Origin: Gordonia humi
GTDB taxonomy: Bacteria; Actinomycetota; Actinomycetes; Mycobacteriales; Mycobacteriaceae
Reading direction: 5' to 3'
Length of the DNA stretch: 64,000 nt
Assembly (NCBI RefSeq): GCF_014197435.1
Contig: NZ_JACIFP010000001.1
Location: forward strand, 558,001-622,000
The notes beneath the pieces are model-generated. The model was not told the DNA's origin. It saw only the letters and a list, made by a program, of their open reading frames with translations, and did not search any database. Position 1 is the stretch's first letter. Every line of letters starts with the position of its first letter. Position numbers and translations under genes: made by a program. This document shows, in pieces, positions 1 to 9,893 of the stretch.

Positions 1-927
1 CAACAGTGAGGCGACGGTCGTCGACGGATCGAGGCGCACGCGCACCGGGACCGTGTTGATGAACAGGCCGACCGTCGATTCGACGTCGGGGAGTTCGGCC
101 GGGCGGCCCGACACCACGCTGCCGAACACGACGTCGTCGGAGCCGGTGAGGGCCGATGCGGTGAGCGCCCACGCCGACTGCACGAGCGTGTTGAGGGTGA
201 CCCCGGCCTCGCGGGCGAGGGCGGTCAGCCGGGAGTGAGCGGCGACGTCGAGCCGTTCGCGCACGGTGACCGGCTCCCGAGGTCCGGCCGTGGGTTCGGC
301 GAGGCGGGTCGGTCGTGGCAGTGCGTCGAGATACTCGACCCATCGGTCGATCGCGGCGGGGTCCGCCGACGCGAGCCACGAGACGTACGACCGATAGCTC
401 GGTGCGGGTGCGAGCGTCTGTCCCGCGTAGAGCCGGAGCAGATCGCCGACCACGATCGGCGTCGACCAGCCGTCCCAGATCAGATGGTGGTTGGTGATCA
501 GCAGGCGGTGGCGGCCCGTGCCGAGGACCGCGACGGTGAAGCGGACGAGTGGCGGTCGCCCGACGGCGAATCCGCGGCGGTGATCGGCGTCGACGATGCC
601 GGTCCACGACGCCTCCGGGTCGGTCGCCGACCGCAGGTCGACCACCTCGACGTCCGGCTCCACGCGATCGAGGACCATCACGACGGGTTCGCCCGAGGCC
701 CGCTGCCGGAACGCCCCGCGCAGTGCCGGGTGGCGGTCGGCCAGGGCCGTGGCCGCGGCGCGCAGACGCTCGACGTCGAGGTCGCCGCGCAGGTCCACGC
801 TCAGCTGCACCACGTAGGGGTCCACGGCGCCGTCGGTGCTGCGCGCGAGGTAGTAGAGCCCCTGCTGCAGAGGAGACATCGGCCACAGGTCGACGACCTT
901 CGGCGCGGCGATGGCGGTGGTGGTCAC
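1..927 (-). CDS. NRPS, N-terminal part (condensation domain), runs off the left edge
   Basis: Partial gene; the first 309 codons are in the window. The start is GTG at 927, whose last two bases are part of the TGA stop of the upstream NRPS (GTGA, 4-nt overlap), so translation is probably coupled. The protein opens with a condensation domain: the C1 core WPMSPLQQGL near residue 15 and the catalytic motif HHLIWDGWS near residue 165. It then runs into the N-terminal lobe's FINTVPVRV core near residue 300. This is the type of C domain that follows an epimerisation domain, fitting the E domain that ends the preceding protein. It should accept the D-Ser-terminated chain from that NRPS. Its own adenylation specificity and any thioesterase lie outside the window. 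Confidence 0.9.
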   Translation of the reverse strand, partial: MTTTAIAAPKVVDLWPMSPLQQGLYYLARSTDGAVDPYVVQLSVDLRGDLDVERLRAAATALADRHPALRGAFRQRASGEPVVMVLDRVEPDVEVVDLRSATDPEASWTGIVDADHRRGFAVGRPPLVRFTVAVLGTGRHRLLITNHHLIWDGWSTPIVVGDLLRLYAGQTLAPAPSYRSYVSWLASADPAAIDRWVEYLDALPRPTRLAEPTAGPREPVTVRERLDVAAHSRLTALAREAGVTLNTLVQSAWALTASALTGSDDVVFGSVVSGRPAELPDVESTVGLFINTVPVRVRLDPSTTVASLL

Positions 928-3900
928 AGATCCTCCAGATCGAAGTCGACGAGGTCGTCGAGCTCGGCTTGCGAGATGGTCACGAGGGTGTCCGACGGGG
1001 TGAGGCCGCCGGAGTCGTCGGCCGACAGGTGTGCGACGAGCGCGTCGGCCGCCCGCTGCCAGGCGTCGACGAACGCGTCGAACTCCGCGGCCCGAACGCT
1101 TCGGGCGGCGCGCCAGTGCGCCCGCAGGCGTGGTCCGTCGGGCCGCTCGACGAGCTCCGCGTCGAGCTGAATGCGATGGCTCAGCTCCAGGTCGGGCGCC
1201 ATCGACTCCGCGATCGCGGCGACGTCGGTGCTCGCGGCGGCGACCCGCCAGGCGGAGGTCGGGCCCCGGCCCCCCTTCTCGTCGTCGCCCACCCCGCCGG
1301 ACTCGGCGCCGAGGTAGTTCACCAGGACGCGGGCCGGTGCGTGTGCGGGCAGCCCGGCGCCGTTGTGCTCGACGCCGAGTCGGGCCTCCTTCACCGCGCG
1401 CAGCAGTCCCGCGGGCGATTCGTCGGAGTCGACCGCTCGCAGCGGGATCACCGTGGTGAACCAGCCGACGGTCCGCGACAGGTCCCAGTCGCCGTGCGCG
1501 CGACCGTGGTCCTCGACGTCGGCCTCCAGGGGTTCTCCGCTCGCGGCGAGCGCGGCGAGCACCGCCGCGACCAGCGCGTCCTGTGCGGTCGCGCGATAGG
1601 TCTGGGCGGGTCGGTTCACCAGGACGTCGGTCGGCCCGGGATCGAGTTCCACGATCCGCTCGCGGGCGGTGCCGAACGTGTCGGTCGACGGTTCGGAGTC
1701 GTCAGCCGGGATCGGGTCCTCTTCGCGGCCGGCGAGGGCGGGCCGCAGCTCGGTCATCCACTCCCGATACGACGTCGGCGCGGGCTCGGGCTCCTCGCCC
1801 GCAGTCAGTGCGTTCAGATCGTCGAGCAGGACCCGCCAGGAGTAGGCGTCCACCACGAGGTGGTGGGCCACCAGGAGGAGGCGTCCGCCGTCCGCGGACG
1901 GCCACCAGTGCGCGACGAGCATGATGCCGCGCGACGGGTCGAGTGATGCGAACGCGGTGTCCAGCGCGGCCTCGACGAGGTCGGTGCTCGGCTCGTCGAC
2001 GCGATCGCCGACGGTCAGCGGCACCGGGTGGACCGGATGGTCGGGTATGTCGAGGGCCCCATCGTCCACGAGTCGCGCACCGAGCACCTCGTGCGTCGAG
2101 GCGAGGTCGGCGAGCGCCTCGCGGACGGCGGCGGCGGTGGTGCCGGTAGGCGCGATCAGCAGACGCGACTGCACGAATCGCTCGACGCCCGCGCGGCGCA
2201 CCGCCGCCCGCGCGATCGGCGACGCTGGTGCGCGGCCGTGGCGTTCGACGGTGGAGGCGGATCTGCGCGTCCCGGCGACCCGGACGCGGGAGGCGATGGC
2301 GGCCACCGTCCGCGCCTCGAACACGTCGCGGGGGTCGAGCTCCATTCCGGCGGCGCGGGCTCGCGCGACGAGCCGGATGGAGACGATGCTGTCGCCGCCG
2401 AGCGCGAAGAAGTCGTCGTCCACCGAGACCGCGGTGCCCAGCACGTCGGCGACGACGTCGACGAGGACCTGCTCGACGGGAGTCCGCGGTGCGCGCCCGC
2501 CGGTGCTCGCCGCGATCTGCGGTTCGGGGAGCGCCCGGCGATCGATCTTGCCGTTCGGCGTCACCGGCAGGGCGTCGAGGATCATCAAGTGGGTCGGCAC
2601 CATGTATGCGGGGAGTGTCGCCTCCGCGCGCGTCCGGATCGAGTCCGCGGTGATGTCGTCGCCGGTCAGGTAGCCGACGAGTTGTGCGCCGTGTCCGAGG
2701 TCGTGCGCGACGACGACGCACGTGTGCACGCCGTCGAGCGCGGCGAGTGCCGTCTCCACGTCGCCGGGCTCGATGCGCTGGCCGCGGATCTTCACCTGGA
2801 AGTCGCTGCGGCCGACGTAGTGGAGTTCTCCCGCGGCGTCGCGGTGGACGAGGTCGCCGGTGCGGTACAGGCGTCGACCGCCGCCGGTCGGATCGGCGAC
2901 GAACCGGGCGGCGGTCAGCGCCGAGCGTCCGGCGTAACCGCGTGCGATCTGGACGCCGCCGAGGTACAGCTCGCCGACCACTCCGCGCGGCACCGGCCGC
3001 AGCCACTGGTCGAGGATGTGCAGTGCGGTCCCGGCGACCGGTGAGCCGATCGGAACCGGCCCGTCGCCGTCGTCCACCCGGCAGGCGGTGACGTCGACGG
3101 CCGCCTCGGTCGGACCGTACAGATTGTGCAGGTCCGCGCCGCGGCGCCGTGCGGCCGTCGCGACCGGACGCGGCAGCGCCTCACCGCTGCACAGCACGCG
3201 CATCCCGTCGAGGACGTCGGCGCCCGGATCGAGCAGGAACGCGGCCAGCATGGTGGGGACGAAGTGCGCGGTGGTCACCCCGTGTCGGGCGAAGGCTGCG
3301 GCGAGTCGCGTGGCGTCCCGATGGGCGTCCGGTGCGATCACGAGGGTGGCCGCACCCGCGAGCGCGGGCCAGAACAGCTCCCACACCGACACGTCGAACG
3401 TCGACGGGGTCTTCTGCACCACGACGTCCGCGGGGGAGAGACGGTAGGTCTGCTGTGCCCAGCGGAGTCGGTTCGCCGCGGCCGCGTGCGAGACGACCAC
3501 GCCTTTCGGCCGGCCCGTCGATCCGGAGGTGAACAGCACGTACATCGGGTGGTCGGCGCGCAGCCGGGCGATGCGCTCGGTGTCGGTGATCGGTCCGGCG
3601 GGCCGGCGGCCGATCCGGTCGACGGTCTCGGCTCGGTCGAGTTCGCCGACGCGCACCCCGCGCGCCGCGATCGCGGACGCGAGGTCGGGGTCGGCCAGTA
3701 TCCGGCTCCAGGTCAGCACGTGTGTGGCACCGGCGTCGTCGAGCATTCCGCCGATCCGTTCGGCCGGGAAGTCGGGGTCGACGGGAAGGTACGCGCCGCC
3801 TGCACAGACGACTGCCCACACCGCGCGGAGAAGGTCGCCGCTGCGCGGCAGCATCACGGCGACCACGCTCTCGGGGCCGACGCCGTCCGCGATCAGATCA

Positions 3901-6900
3901 CGCGCCAGACGCGTGATCTCGTCGGAGTGTTCGGCGAACGACGTCACGGCGCCGGTTCCGTGCACCGGGTCGTCGACGATCACCGCGCGGTGCCGCGCGT
4001 TCTCGGCGACGGCGTCGGCGAACAGGTCCGCCACAGTGCGCCCGTCGCTCAGTGCCGGCCCGCCGGTCGACGGCGGATCTCCGGCCGCGATCGGGATCGC
4101 CCGGGTGGCGGCGTCGGGCCGCTCGGCGAGCGCGGCGACCGCGGACACCAGTCCGTCCAGGAGCGCACGCGCCGTCGACGGATCGACTCCGTCGTGATGT
4201 TTGAGGATGATCCGAATGGTCGGGCCGGGGATGACGATCACGGTCACCGGGTATCCGGTGGAGTCGCGGACGCCGGTCATGGCGATTCCGCCCGGGAGCT
4301 CCTCGTCGGTGTAGTTCTCGAATACGAGCAGGGTGTCGAACAGGTCGGATTCACCGACGGCTCGGTGGATCGCGGGCAGGGCGACGTGATGGATGTCGGC
4401 GGTCGCCGCCTGTTCGGTCTGCACCCGCCTGCACAACTCGGCGACCGACTCCGTCGGATGCAGCGCGATCCGCACCGGCACGGTGTTGATGAGCAGACCG
4501 ATCATCGACTCGATGCCGTCGGCGTCCACATCCCGACCCGACACCGAGGTGCCGAAGACGACGTCGCTCGATCCGGTGCGGGACGCGAGGACCGCGGCCC
4601 ACGCGGTCTGGAACACGGTGTTCAGCGTCAGTCCGCCCGCGCGGGCGGCCGCGACGATCGAATCGGACCGGTCGGCGCCGATCACGGTCTCGACGTCGCT
4701 CGATCCGGCCGTCGACGCTCCATCGGGCACGAGGCGGGTCGGCGTCGACCCGGCGAGGACGGTGCGCCACCGGTCCGCGTCGGCGGCCACCCGCGCGGGA
4801 TCGGTGGTCCGCGCGTGCAGGGCGCGCAGATACGCGGTCATATCGCGGCCCGCACCGGTGTCGACCGTGTCATCGGCGCCGGTGTACCCGTCGAAGAGTT
4901 CGCGGAGCAGAAGCGGGGACGACCAGCCGTCGAGGATCAGATGGTGGTGGGTCACCAGGATGCGAGAGCCGCCGCCGGGGACGTCGGCCACGGTCAGCCG
5001 CAGCAGCGGCGGCACGTCGAGTGCGAAGCCGCGGTGTCGGTCCTCGTCGATCAGGCTCTCCCAGGCGGTGTCGAGGTCCGCGCCGTTCGCGGCGAGGTCG
5101 ACGTGGACGACCGGGACGTCGACGCTCGTCGGGACCACCGCGACCGGCACCCCGGCGTCGGTGGTCGCCATCGCGGCGCCGAGGTGGGGATGCCGTGCCA
5201 CGAGTCGATTCGCGGCGCGCCGCAGCCGCGCGGGGTCGATGCGTTCGGGCGAGACGAGCAGCATCTGCACCACGTAGCGGTCGTCGGCGTCCGCGGCGAA
5301 GGTCGCCTCGAACAGCAACCCCTGCTGGAGGGGCGTCGTTGGCAGGACGTCGCCGATCGCGTGGTCGAGGGCTATCCGATCGAGGTCGTCGACGGTGACG
5401 TCGGCGACCACATCGGACGGGGTCGGTCCGCGCAGACGCCCGACCCGATGCTCGGCCACGATCTCACGCAGCGCTGTCCGCCAGCCGTCGGCGAGGACGC
5501 CGATCGCGTGTGCGTGGACGGCGTCCGTCGCGAACCGCCACTGCGCGGTCAGTTCGCCGGATGCGGTGACGGCCGCATTGATCTGCAGGTGGTGGGTCAG
5601 GGGCATGTCGGGATCGGAGCTCACGCCGAGCGCACCGACGCCGTCGCGGCCGGGGGCGGGCATCCCCGACCAGTCGGCCGCGGTGTCTCCGCCGCCGTCG
5701 CCGAATCGTCCGAGGTAGTTGACGAGGATCTGCCGGGCGGGTCGATCCGCGAGACCGCTGTCCGGCCGGTGCTCGGACAGCGGACCGAAGCCGACGCCGC
5801 GGTCGACGAGAGCGCGGATCTGCTCCTTCACATTCTTGACGAGACGGTCCGCCGTCGTCGCCCCCGCGCGAACCAGGCGCACCGGGTGGATCGTCGTGAA
5901 CCAGCCGACGGTGCGGGACAGGTCGGCGTCGGCGCCGAGCAGCCCCGCTCGGGGCTCGCGGCCGTGCCCCTCCATGTCGATCACGACGGTCTCGGCGTCG
6001 AGCGCGCGCAGGAGTGCGGCGGCGATCAGATCCCCGACGGTTCCGGAGACTGCCGTCGCCGCGGCCGCCAGCGCGGCCGTGTCGTCGGGGTCGAGGACGA
6101 CGGTGAGATCGGTCGCGGCTCCCACGGTGTCGCGGGCGACGTCGAGCGCACGGGCGTCGAGCATCCCGTCCCACGGCTCGACGGTGTCCCGCCAGAACGG
6201 GATCTGCTCGTCGAGCGCCCCGCGGACCGCCGCGTCGCGGAGTGCGGCGCTCCACGCCCGCATCGGTATCGGTTCGGCCGCGACGACGGGTTCACGGCCC
6301 GCCGCGATCTGGTCGCAGGCATCGCGCAGATCGTCGACGAGCACGGACCACGACACTGCGTCGACGGCCAGATGGTGGACCACGATCAGGGCGGCGGGCG
6401 TCCGCACCGTCGGCGACGGTGCGATGTGGACGAACCGCGCGAGGACTCCGGACCGCGGGTCGAGGGCGCGGTAGCCGCGCTCCCCGATCTCCACGGGCGA
6501 TCCGCTGTCCGTGCCGATCCATCGGTACAGGCCAGTCTCGTCGATCGGCGGGATCTCCAGGCTCTGGCCGACCCGCATCCGCAGGGTCGGGTGCGCGCGG
6601 ATCACCGCGCGCGCCGCGGAACCGAACGTCTCGGCGTCGACGTCGGCGGGCAGCCGCAGCATCATCGACTGCCCGTATCCGCTGGTCCACGGCCCGTCGG
6701 CGTCGAGCACCTCGGCCATGATCGGCGTCGGCTCCACCGCACCGACGGCGTCGAACTCGGGGACGGGGGCGGCGGTGTCGGCGGTCCGGGCCAGTCGGGC
6801 GAGCCGGGTGAGGGTTCCGGCGGCGAACACGTCGCCCGTGGTGAGGATCAGTCCGTCTCGGCGGCATCGCGAGACGAGCCGCAGTGCGGCGATGCTGTCC

Positions 6901-9866
6901 CCGCCCAGACCGAAGAAGTCGGCGGAGAGGTCGGTGACCGGACTCCCGAGGAGCTCTTCGACGCGATCGGCGACGACGGACTCCGCCGGTGTCCACGTCC
7001 GGCGATCGGCCGCGGGCTCGTCCGGGGACGACTGCTCGAGTTCGGCGAGCGCGCGTCGGTCCAGCTTTCCGCTGGGGGTGAGCGGGAGGACGTCGACGAC
7101 GGTGACCGTCGCGGGCCGCAGGTGTGCGGGGGCGACGTCCGCGATCCGCGCGCGCACGTCGACGGCCCGCAGCTCGACGCCGCGGCGAGGAGCGACGAAT
7201 GCGGAGAGCACGTGCTCCGCGGCGCGCCGCTGCGCGAGGACCGCGACCGCGGCGACCCCGTCGATCGCGGCGAGGAGCGCCTCGACCTCGCCCGGCTCCA
7301 CCCGATGTCCCCGGATCTTGACCTGGTCGTCGTTGCGGGAGACGAAGGTAAGGCTCGCGTACGCGTCCCGGGTGTCGGGGCCGCGGCGGACGAGGTCCCC
7401 GGTCCGGTACAGGCGGTCGCCCGACGGACTGTACGGGTCGGCGACGAAACGCGCCGCCGTCAGCTCCGGGCGGCCGACGTAGCCGCGAGCGAGTTGGACT
7501 CCACCGAGGTACAGCTCGCCGACCTCGCCCGGTGCCACGGGTCGCAGCCACGCGTCCAGGACATGGGCGGTCGTGTTCGGGATCGGCGCCCCGATGGGCA
7601 CTCCGGTGCCGTCCACGGCGTCCGTCACGCGCTCCGCCGTCACCTCGACCGCGGCCTCCGCGGGTCCGTAGGTGTTGACCACGTCGCAGCCCCACTCGGT
7701 GCGCAGTCGCTGGGCGAGCGCGGTGTCGAGCGCCTCACCGCCCGCCGAGACGGTGCGGATCGACCCCGGCGCAGGCCCCGATCCCGTCTCGAGCAGCACG
7801 GCGATCACCGACGGCACGAGTTCGACGAAGTCGACGCGGGTGCGGGACAGGAAGTCCGCGAACCGGTCGAGGTCGCGGTCGATGCCCGGGGGACACAGGA
7901 CGATCCGCCCGCCGACGACGAGCGGCCACAGGATCTCCGGCACGAACGGGTCGAATCCCGGTGACGTCTTCTGCAGCAGTCGCTCGCCCGGCGCGAGGCC
8001 GAACTCCGACTGCCGCCACCAGATCAGGTTCTCGATGGCACGGTGCGAGACCGCCACCCCCTTGGGACGGCCCGTCGACCCCGAGGTGAAGATCAGGTAG
8101 GCCGCGTTGTCCGGTGCCACCGTCGGGCGCGATCGGCGCGGCGGTCCGTCGAGCTCGCCGACATCGGTCGCGATCGGCCCCGCGGCGTCGCGGACCCGGT
8201 TCGGCGTCGCGGCGTCGACGAGGACCAGCCGGGGCCGGGCGTCGTCGAGGATCGTCGCGATGCGGTCGGCCGGATACTCGGGGTCGATCGGCGCGACGAC
8301 GCCGCCCGCGAGCAGGACGCCGACGATCGCTTCGACGAGCCGCCGACCGCGCGGTATCGCGACCGCGACGACCGTCTCGGGCCCCACGCCCTCGTCCAGA
8401 AGGCCCGCGGCGATCGACTCGGCGGCGGCGAGGACCTCGGCGAACGTCACCGAGCCGTCGACCGATTCGACGGCGACGGCGTGCGGGGTCCGCTGTGCGG
8501 CGTCGACGATCTGCGACCCGATGTCCGTGCCGGGCGCCAGATCGGGGTCGACCGGTCCGCCGATCGTCGGATGCTCTCGACGTGCGAGGGCCGAGCATCG
8601 CCGTCCGGACCCGCTCGCAAACGCGTCCACGAACGCCGCGAGGTCGTCGGCGACGCGGTCCAGGCGGGTCTCGTCGTATCGGTCGGCGTCCGCGTCGAGG
8701 AGCAGTGTCAGCACGTCATCGGCCCGTTCGACGGTGACGGACAGGTCGTCCACCGGCCCGCGGGCGAACGACACGGTGCGTCCGGCCACTCCGCCGAAAC
8801 GGTAGTCGGCACCCGCCGGTTTGACGTTGACCCACAGTCCCGATCGCAGGCCTTCGCCGCGAGTACGCGCATGCGGACGTATCCGGGCCACGGTGTCGGC
8901 GACGTGCGCGGTCGCCGAGACGGGGGTGCACCCCGGCCCCAGCCGCAACGGCAGCGGCAGCACGTTGACGGTCGTGGTCGGGACGCTGAGCGCGGCGGAC
9001 CGCATGCGGCCGGCGAACGGCAGCCCGATGGTGACGTCGGTGCGCGCCATCACCGACGAGGCGTGCGCGGACACGGCGGCGATCACCGCTTCGACCCAGG
9101 TGGCGCCCGCGTCGGCACCGACCGCGGACAGACCCGCCGCGTCGACCGTGCGCGTCGCCGACCGGATGCGGGACGCCGCGCCGGAACGATGCAGGCTCCC
9201 GCCGATCGTCGCCGCCGCGTCGTCGTCGACGTCGGCGAGCAGCTCCGACCAGAACTCGCCGTCGGACACCGCGTCGTCGGAGGCCAGGTAGCGGTGTTCT
9301 TCGGCGACGACGGCGTCGACCGGGCCGTACCGACCGCGAGCGGTCTCGGCCGAGTGCTCGTGGATCTGGGCCGCGCGTCGGCCGATGAGCCCGAGCGCGT
9401 GCGCGTCGACGACGATGTGGTGGGCGCGGACCGCGAGCATCACGCCGGCCGTCCCGAGGTCGAGGGCGATCGCCTCGAAGCACGCGTCCACCGCGGGATC
9501 GATGGGGCGGGGCCACCAGCTCGCGACGAAGTCGACGGCGGCGGCGGCCGGATCGGCCTCACCGCTCAGATCGCGGATCTCGATCCCGTCGACGGTGTGC
9601 GCACCGAGTTCGCACGCCACGTCGTCGTCGACGAGCGTGAAACGGGCCGACAGCATGGGCGCCTCGCCGATGGCGCGCGCGAACGCGTCGCGGACCGCCG
9701 ACACGCCGCCCTCGGGCGCGGCCGGCAGCACCCACGCGTCGGCGACCACGTGGCTGACGCTCGATGCGTCGACCAGCGAGGCGCTCAGCCATACGCCGCG
9801 CTGAGCACCGGTGACGGGGAGGACGATGTCGGGTCGAGTCGTCGGGGACGGGGCGACACCGTTCAT
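924..9866 (-). CDS. NRPS, C-A-PCP-E-C-A-PCP-E (2980 aa); second module predicted D-Ser
   Basis: Two-module NRPS. Order seen: C1 (about 15-420, HHIVVDA at 149-155), A1 (about 450-940, FTSGSTGRPKG near 593), PCP1 (LGGDSIAAL, Ser991), E1 (HHLAVDAVSW near 1164), C2 (HHLILDGWS), A2, PCP2 (LGGDSIVSI), E2 (HHLVVDAYSW). C1 resembles the EntF-type starter C domain, including an N-V-K...GPVDDL stretch near 346-374, so it probably takes DHB from the aryl carrier protein. Read against GrsA, A2 gives D-V-W-H-L-S-L-V-D-K, essentially the known serine code. A1 gives D-P-P-E-S-G-T-V-E-K, which I cannot assign; Glu at positions 278 and 331 suggests a basic residue. Both E domains keep their catalytic His pair, so both residues should be D. 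Start ATG 9866 has AGGAG nine bases upstream. It follows the SIP gene by 27 nt in one operon. Confidence 0.93.
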   Translation of the reverse strand: MNGVAPSPTTRPDIVLPVTGAQRGVWLSASLVDASSVSHVVADAWVLPAAPEGGVSAVRDAFARAIGEAPMLSARFTLVDDDVACELGAHTVDGIEIRDLSGEADPAAAAVDFVASWWPRPIDPAVDACFEAIALDLGTAGVMLAVRAHHIVVDAHALGLIGRRAAQIHEHSAETARGRYGPVDAVVAEEHRYLASDDAVSDGEFWSELLADVDDDAAATIGGSLHRSGAASRIRSATRTVDAAGLSAVGADAGATWVEAVIAAVSAHASSVMARTDVTIGLPFAGRMRSAALSVPTTTVNVLPLPLRLGPGCTPVSATAHVADTVARIRPHARTRGEGLRSGLWVNVKPAGADYRFGGVAGRTVSFARGPVDDLSVTVERADDVLTLLLDADADRYDETRLDRVADDLAAFVDAFASGSGRRCSALARREHPTIGGPVDPDLAPGTDIGSQIVDAAQRTPHAVAVESVDGSVTFAEVLAAAESIAAGLLDEGVGPETVVAVAIPRGRRLVEAIVGVLLAGGVVAPIDPEYPADRIATILDDARPRLVLVDAATPNRVRDAAGPIATDVGELDGPPRRSRPTVAPDNAAYLIFTSGSTGRPKGVAVSHRAIENLIWWRQSEFGLAPGERLLQKTSPGFDPFVPEILWPLVVGGRIVLCPPGIDRDLDRFADFLSRTRVDFVELVPSVIAVLLETGSGPAPGSIRTVSAGGEALDTALAQRLRTEWGCDVVNTYGPAEAAVEVTAERVTDAVDGTGVPIGAPIPNTTAHVLDAWLRPVAPGEVGELYLGGVQLARGYVGRPELTAARFVADPYSPSGDRLYRTGDLVRRGPDTRDAYASLTFVSRNDDQVKIRGHRVEPGEVEALLAAIDGVAAVAVLAQRRAAEHVLSAFVAPRRGVELRAVDVRARIADVAPAHLRPATVTVVDVLPLTPSGKLDRRALAELEQSSPDEPAADRRTWTPAESVVADRVEELLGSPVTDLSADFFGLGGDSIAALRLVSRCRRDGLILTTGDVFAAGTLTRLARLARTADTAAPVPEFDAVGAVEPTPIMAEVLDADGPWTSGYGQSMMLRLPADVDAETFGSAARAVIRAHPTLRMRVGQSLEIPPIDETGLYRWIGTDSGSPVEIGERGYRALDPRSGVLARFVHIAPSPTVRTPAALIVVHHLAVDAVSWSVLVDDLRDACDQIAAGREPVVAAEPIPMRAWSAALRDAAVRGALDEQIPFWRDTVEPWDGMLDARALDVARDTVGAATDLTVVLDPDDTAALAAAATAVSGTVGDLIAAALLRALDAETVVIDMEGHGREPRAGLLGADADLSRTVGWFTTIHPVRLVRAGATTADRLVKNVKEQIRALVDRGVGFGPLSEHRPDSGLADRPARQILVNYLGRFGDGGGDTAADWSGMPAPGRDGVGALGVSSDPDMPLTHHLQINAAVTASGELTAQWRFATDAVHAHAIGVLADGWRTALREIVAEHRVGRLRGPTPSDVVADVTVDDLDRIALDHAIGDVLPTTPLQQGLLFEATFAADADDRYVVQMLLVSPERIDPARLRRAANRLVARHPHLGAAMATTDAGVPVAVVPTSVDVPVVHVDLAANGADLDTAWESLIDEDRHRGFALDVPPLLRLTVADVPGGGSRILVTHHHLILDGWSSPLLLRELFDGYTGADDTVDTGAGRDMTAYLRALHARTTDPARVAADADRWRTVLAGSTPTRLVPDGASTAGSSDVETVIGADRSDSIVAAARAGGLTLNTVFQTAWAAVLASRTGSSDVVFGTSVSGRDVDADGIESMIGLLINTVPVRIALHPTESVAELCRRVQTEQAATADIHHVALPAIHRAVGESDLFDTLLVFENYTDEELPGGIAMTGVRDSTGYPVTVIVIPGPTIRIILKHHDGVDPSTARALLDGLVSAVAALAERPDAATRAIPIAAGDPPSTGGPALSDGRTVADLFADAVAENARHRAVIVDDPVHGTGAVTSFAEHSDEITRLARDLIADGVGPESVVAVMLPRSGDLLRAVWAVVCAGGAYLPVDPDFPAERIGGMLDDAGATHVLTWSRILADPDLASAIAARGVRVGELDRAETVDRIGRRPAGPITDTERIARLRADHPMYVLFTSGSTGRPKGVVVSHAAAANRLRWAQQTYRLSPADVVVQKTPSTFDVSVWELFWPALAGAATLVIAPDAHRDATRLAAAFARHGVTTAHFVPTMLAAFLLDPGADVLDGMRVLCSGEALPRPVATAARRRGADLHNLYGPTEAAVDVTACRVDDGDGPVPIGSPVAGTALHILDQWLRPVPRGVVGELYLGGVQIARGYAGRSALTAARFVADPTGGGRRLYRTGDLVHRDAAGELHYVGRSDFQVKIRGQRIEPGDVETALAALDGVHTCVVVAHDLGHGAQLVGYLTGDDITADSIRTRAEATLPAYMVPTHLMILDALPVTPNGKIDRRALPEPQIAASTGGRAPRTPVEQVLVDVVADVLGTAVSVDDDFFALGGDSIVSIRLVARARAAGMELDPRDVFEARTVAAIASRVRVAGTRRSASTVERHGRAPASPIARAAVRRAGVERFVQSRLLIAPTGTTAAAVREALADLASTHEVLGARLVDDGALDIPDHPVHPVPLTVGDRVDEPSTDLVEAALDTAFASLDPSRGIMLVAHWWPSADGGRLLLVAHHLVVDAYSWRVLLDDLNALTAGEEPEPAPTSYREWMTELRPALAGREEDPIPADDSEPSTDTFGTARERIVELDPGPTDVLVNRPAQTYRATAQDALVAAVLAALAASGEPLEADVEDHGRAHGDWDLSRTVGWFTTVIPLRAVDSDESPAGLLRAVKEARLGVEHNGAGLPAHAPARVLVNYLGAESGGVGDDEKGGRGPTSAWRVAAASTDVAAIAESMAPDLELSHRIQLDAELVERPDGPRLRAHWRAARSVRAAEFDAFVDAWQRAADALVAHLSADDSGGLTPSDTLVTISQAELDDLVDFDLEDL

Positions 9867-9893
9867 GGTGGTGACTCCTGGGGTGTGGATGAT

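Noticed and set aside
3126..7964. Very long plus-strand open frame opposite the NRPS
   Set aside because: Antisense shadow of the 2980-aa NRPS; Arg/Gly/Val-rich, no family motifs, caused by high G+C at third codon positions.
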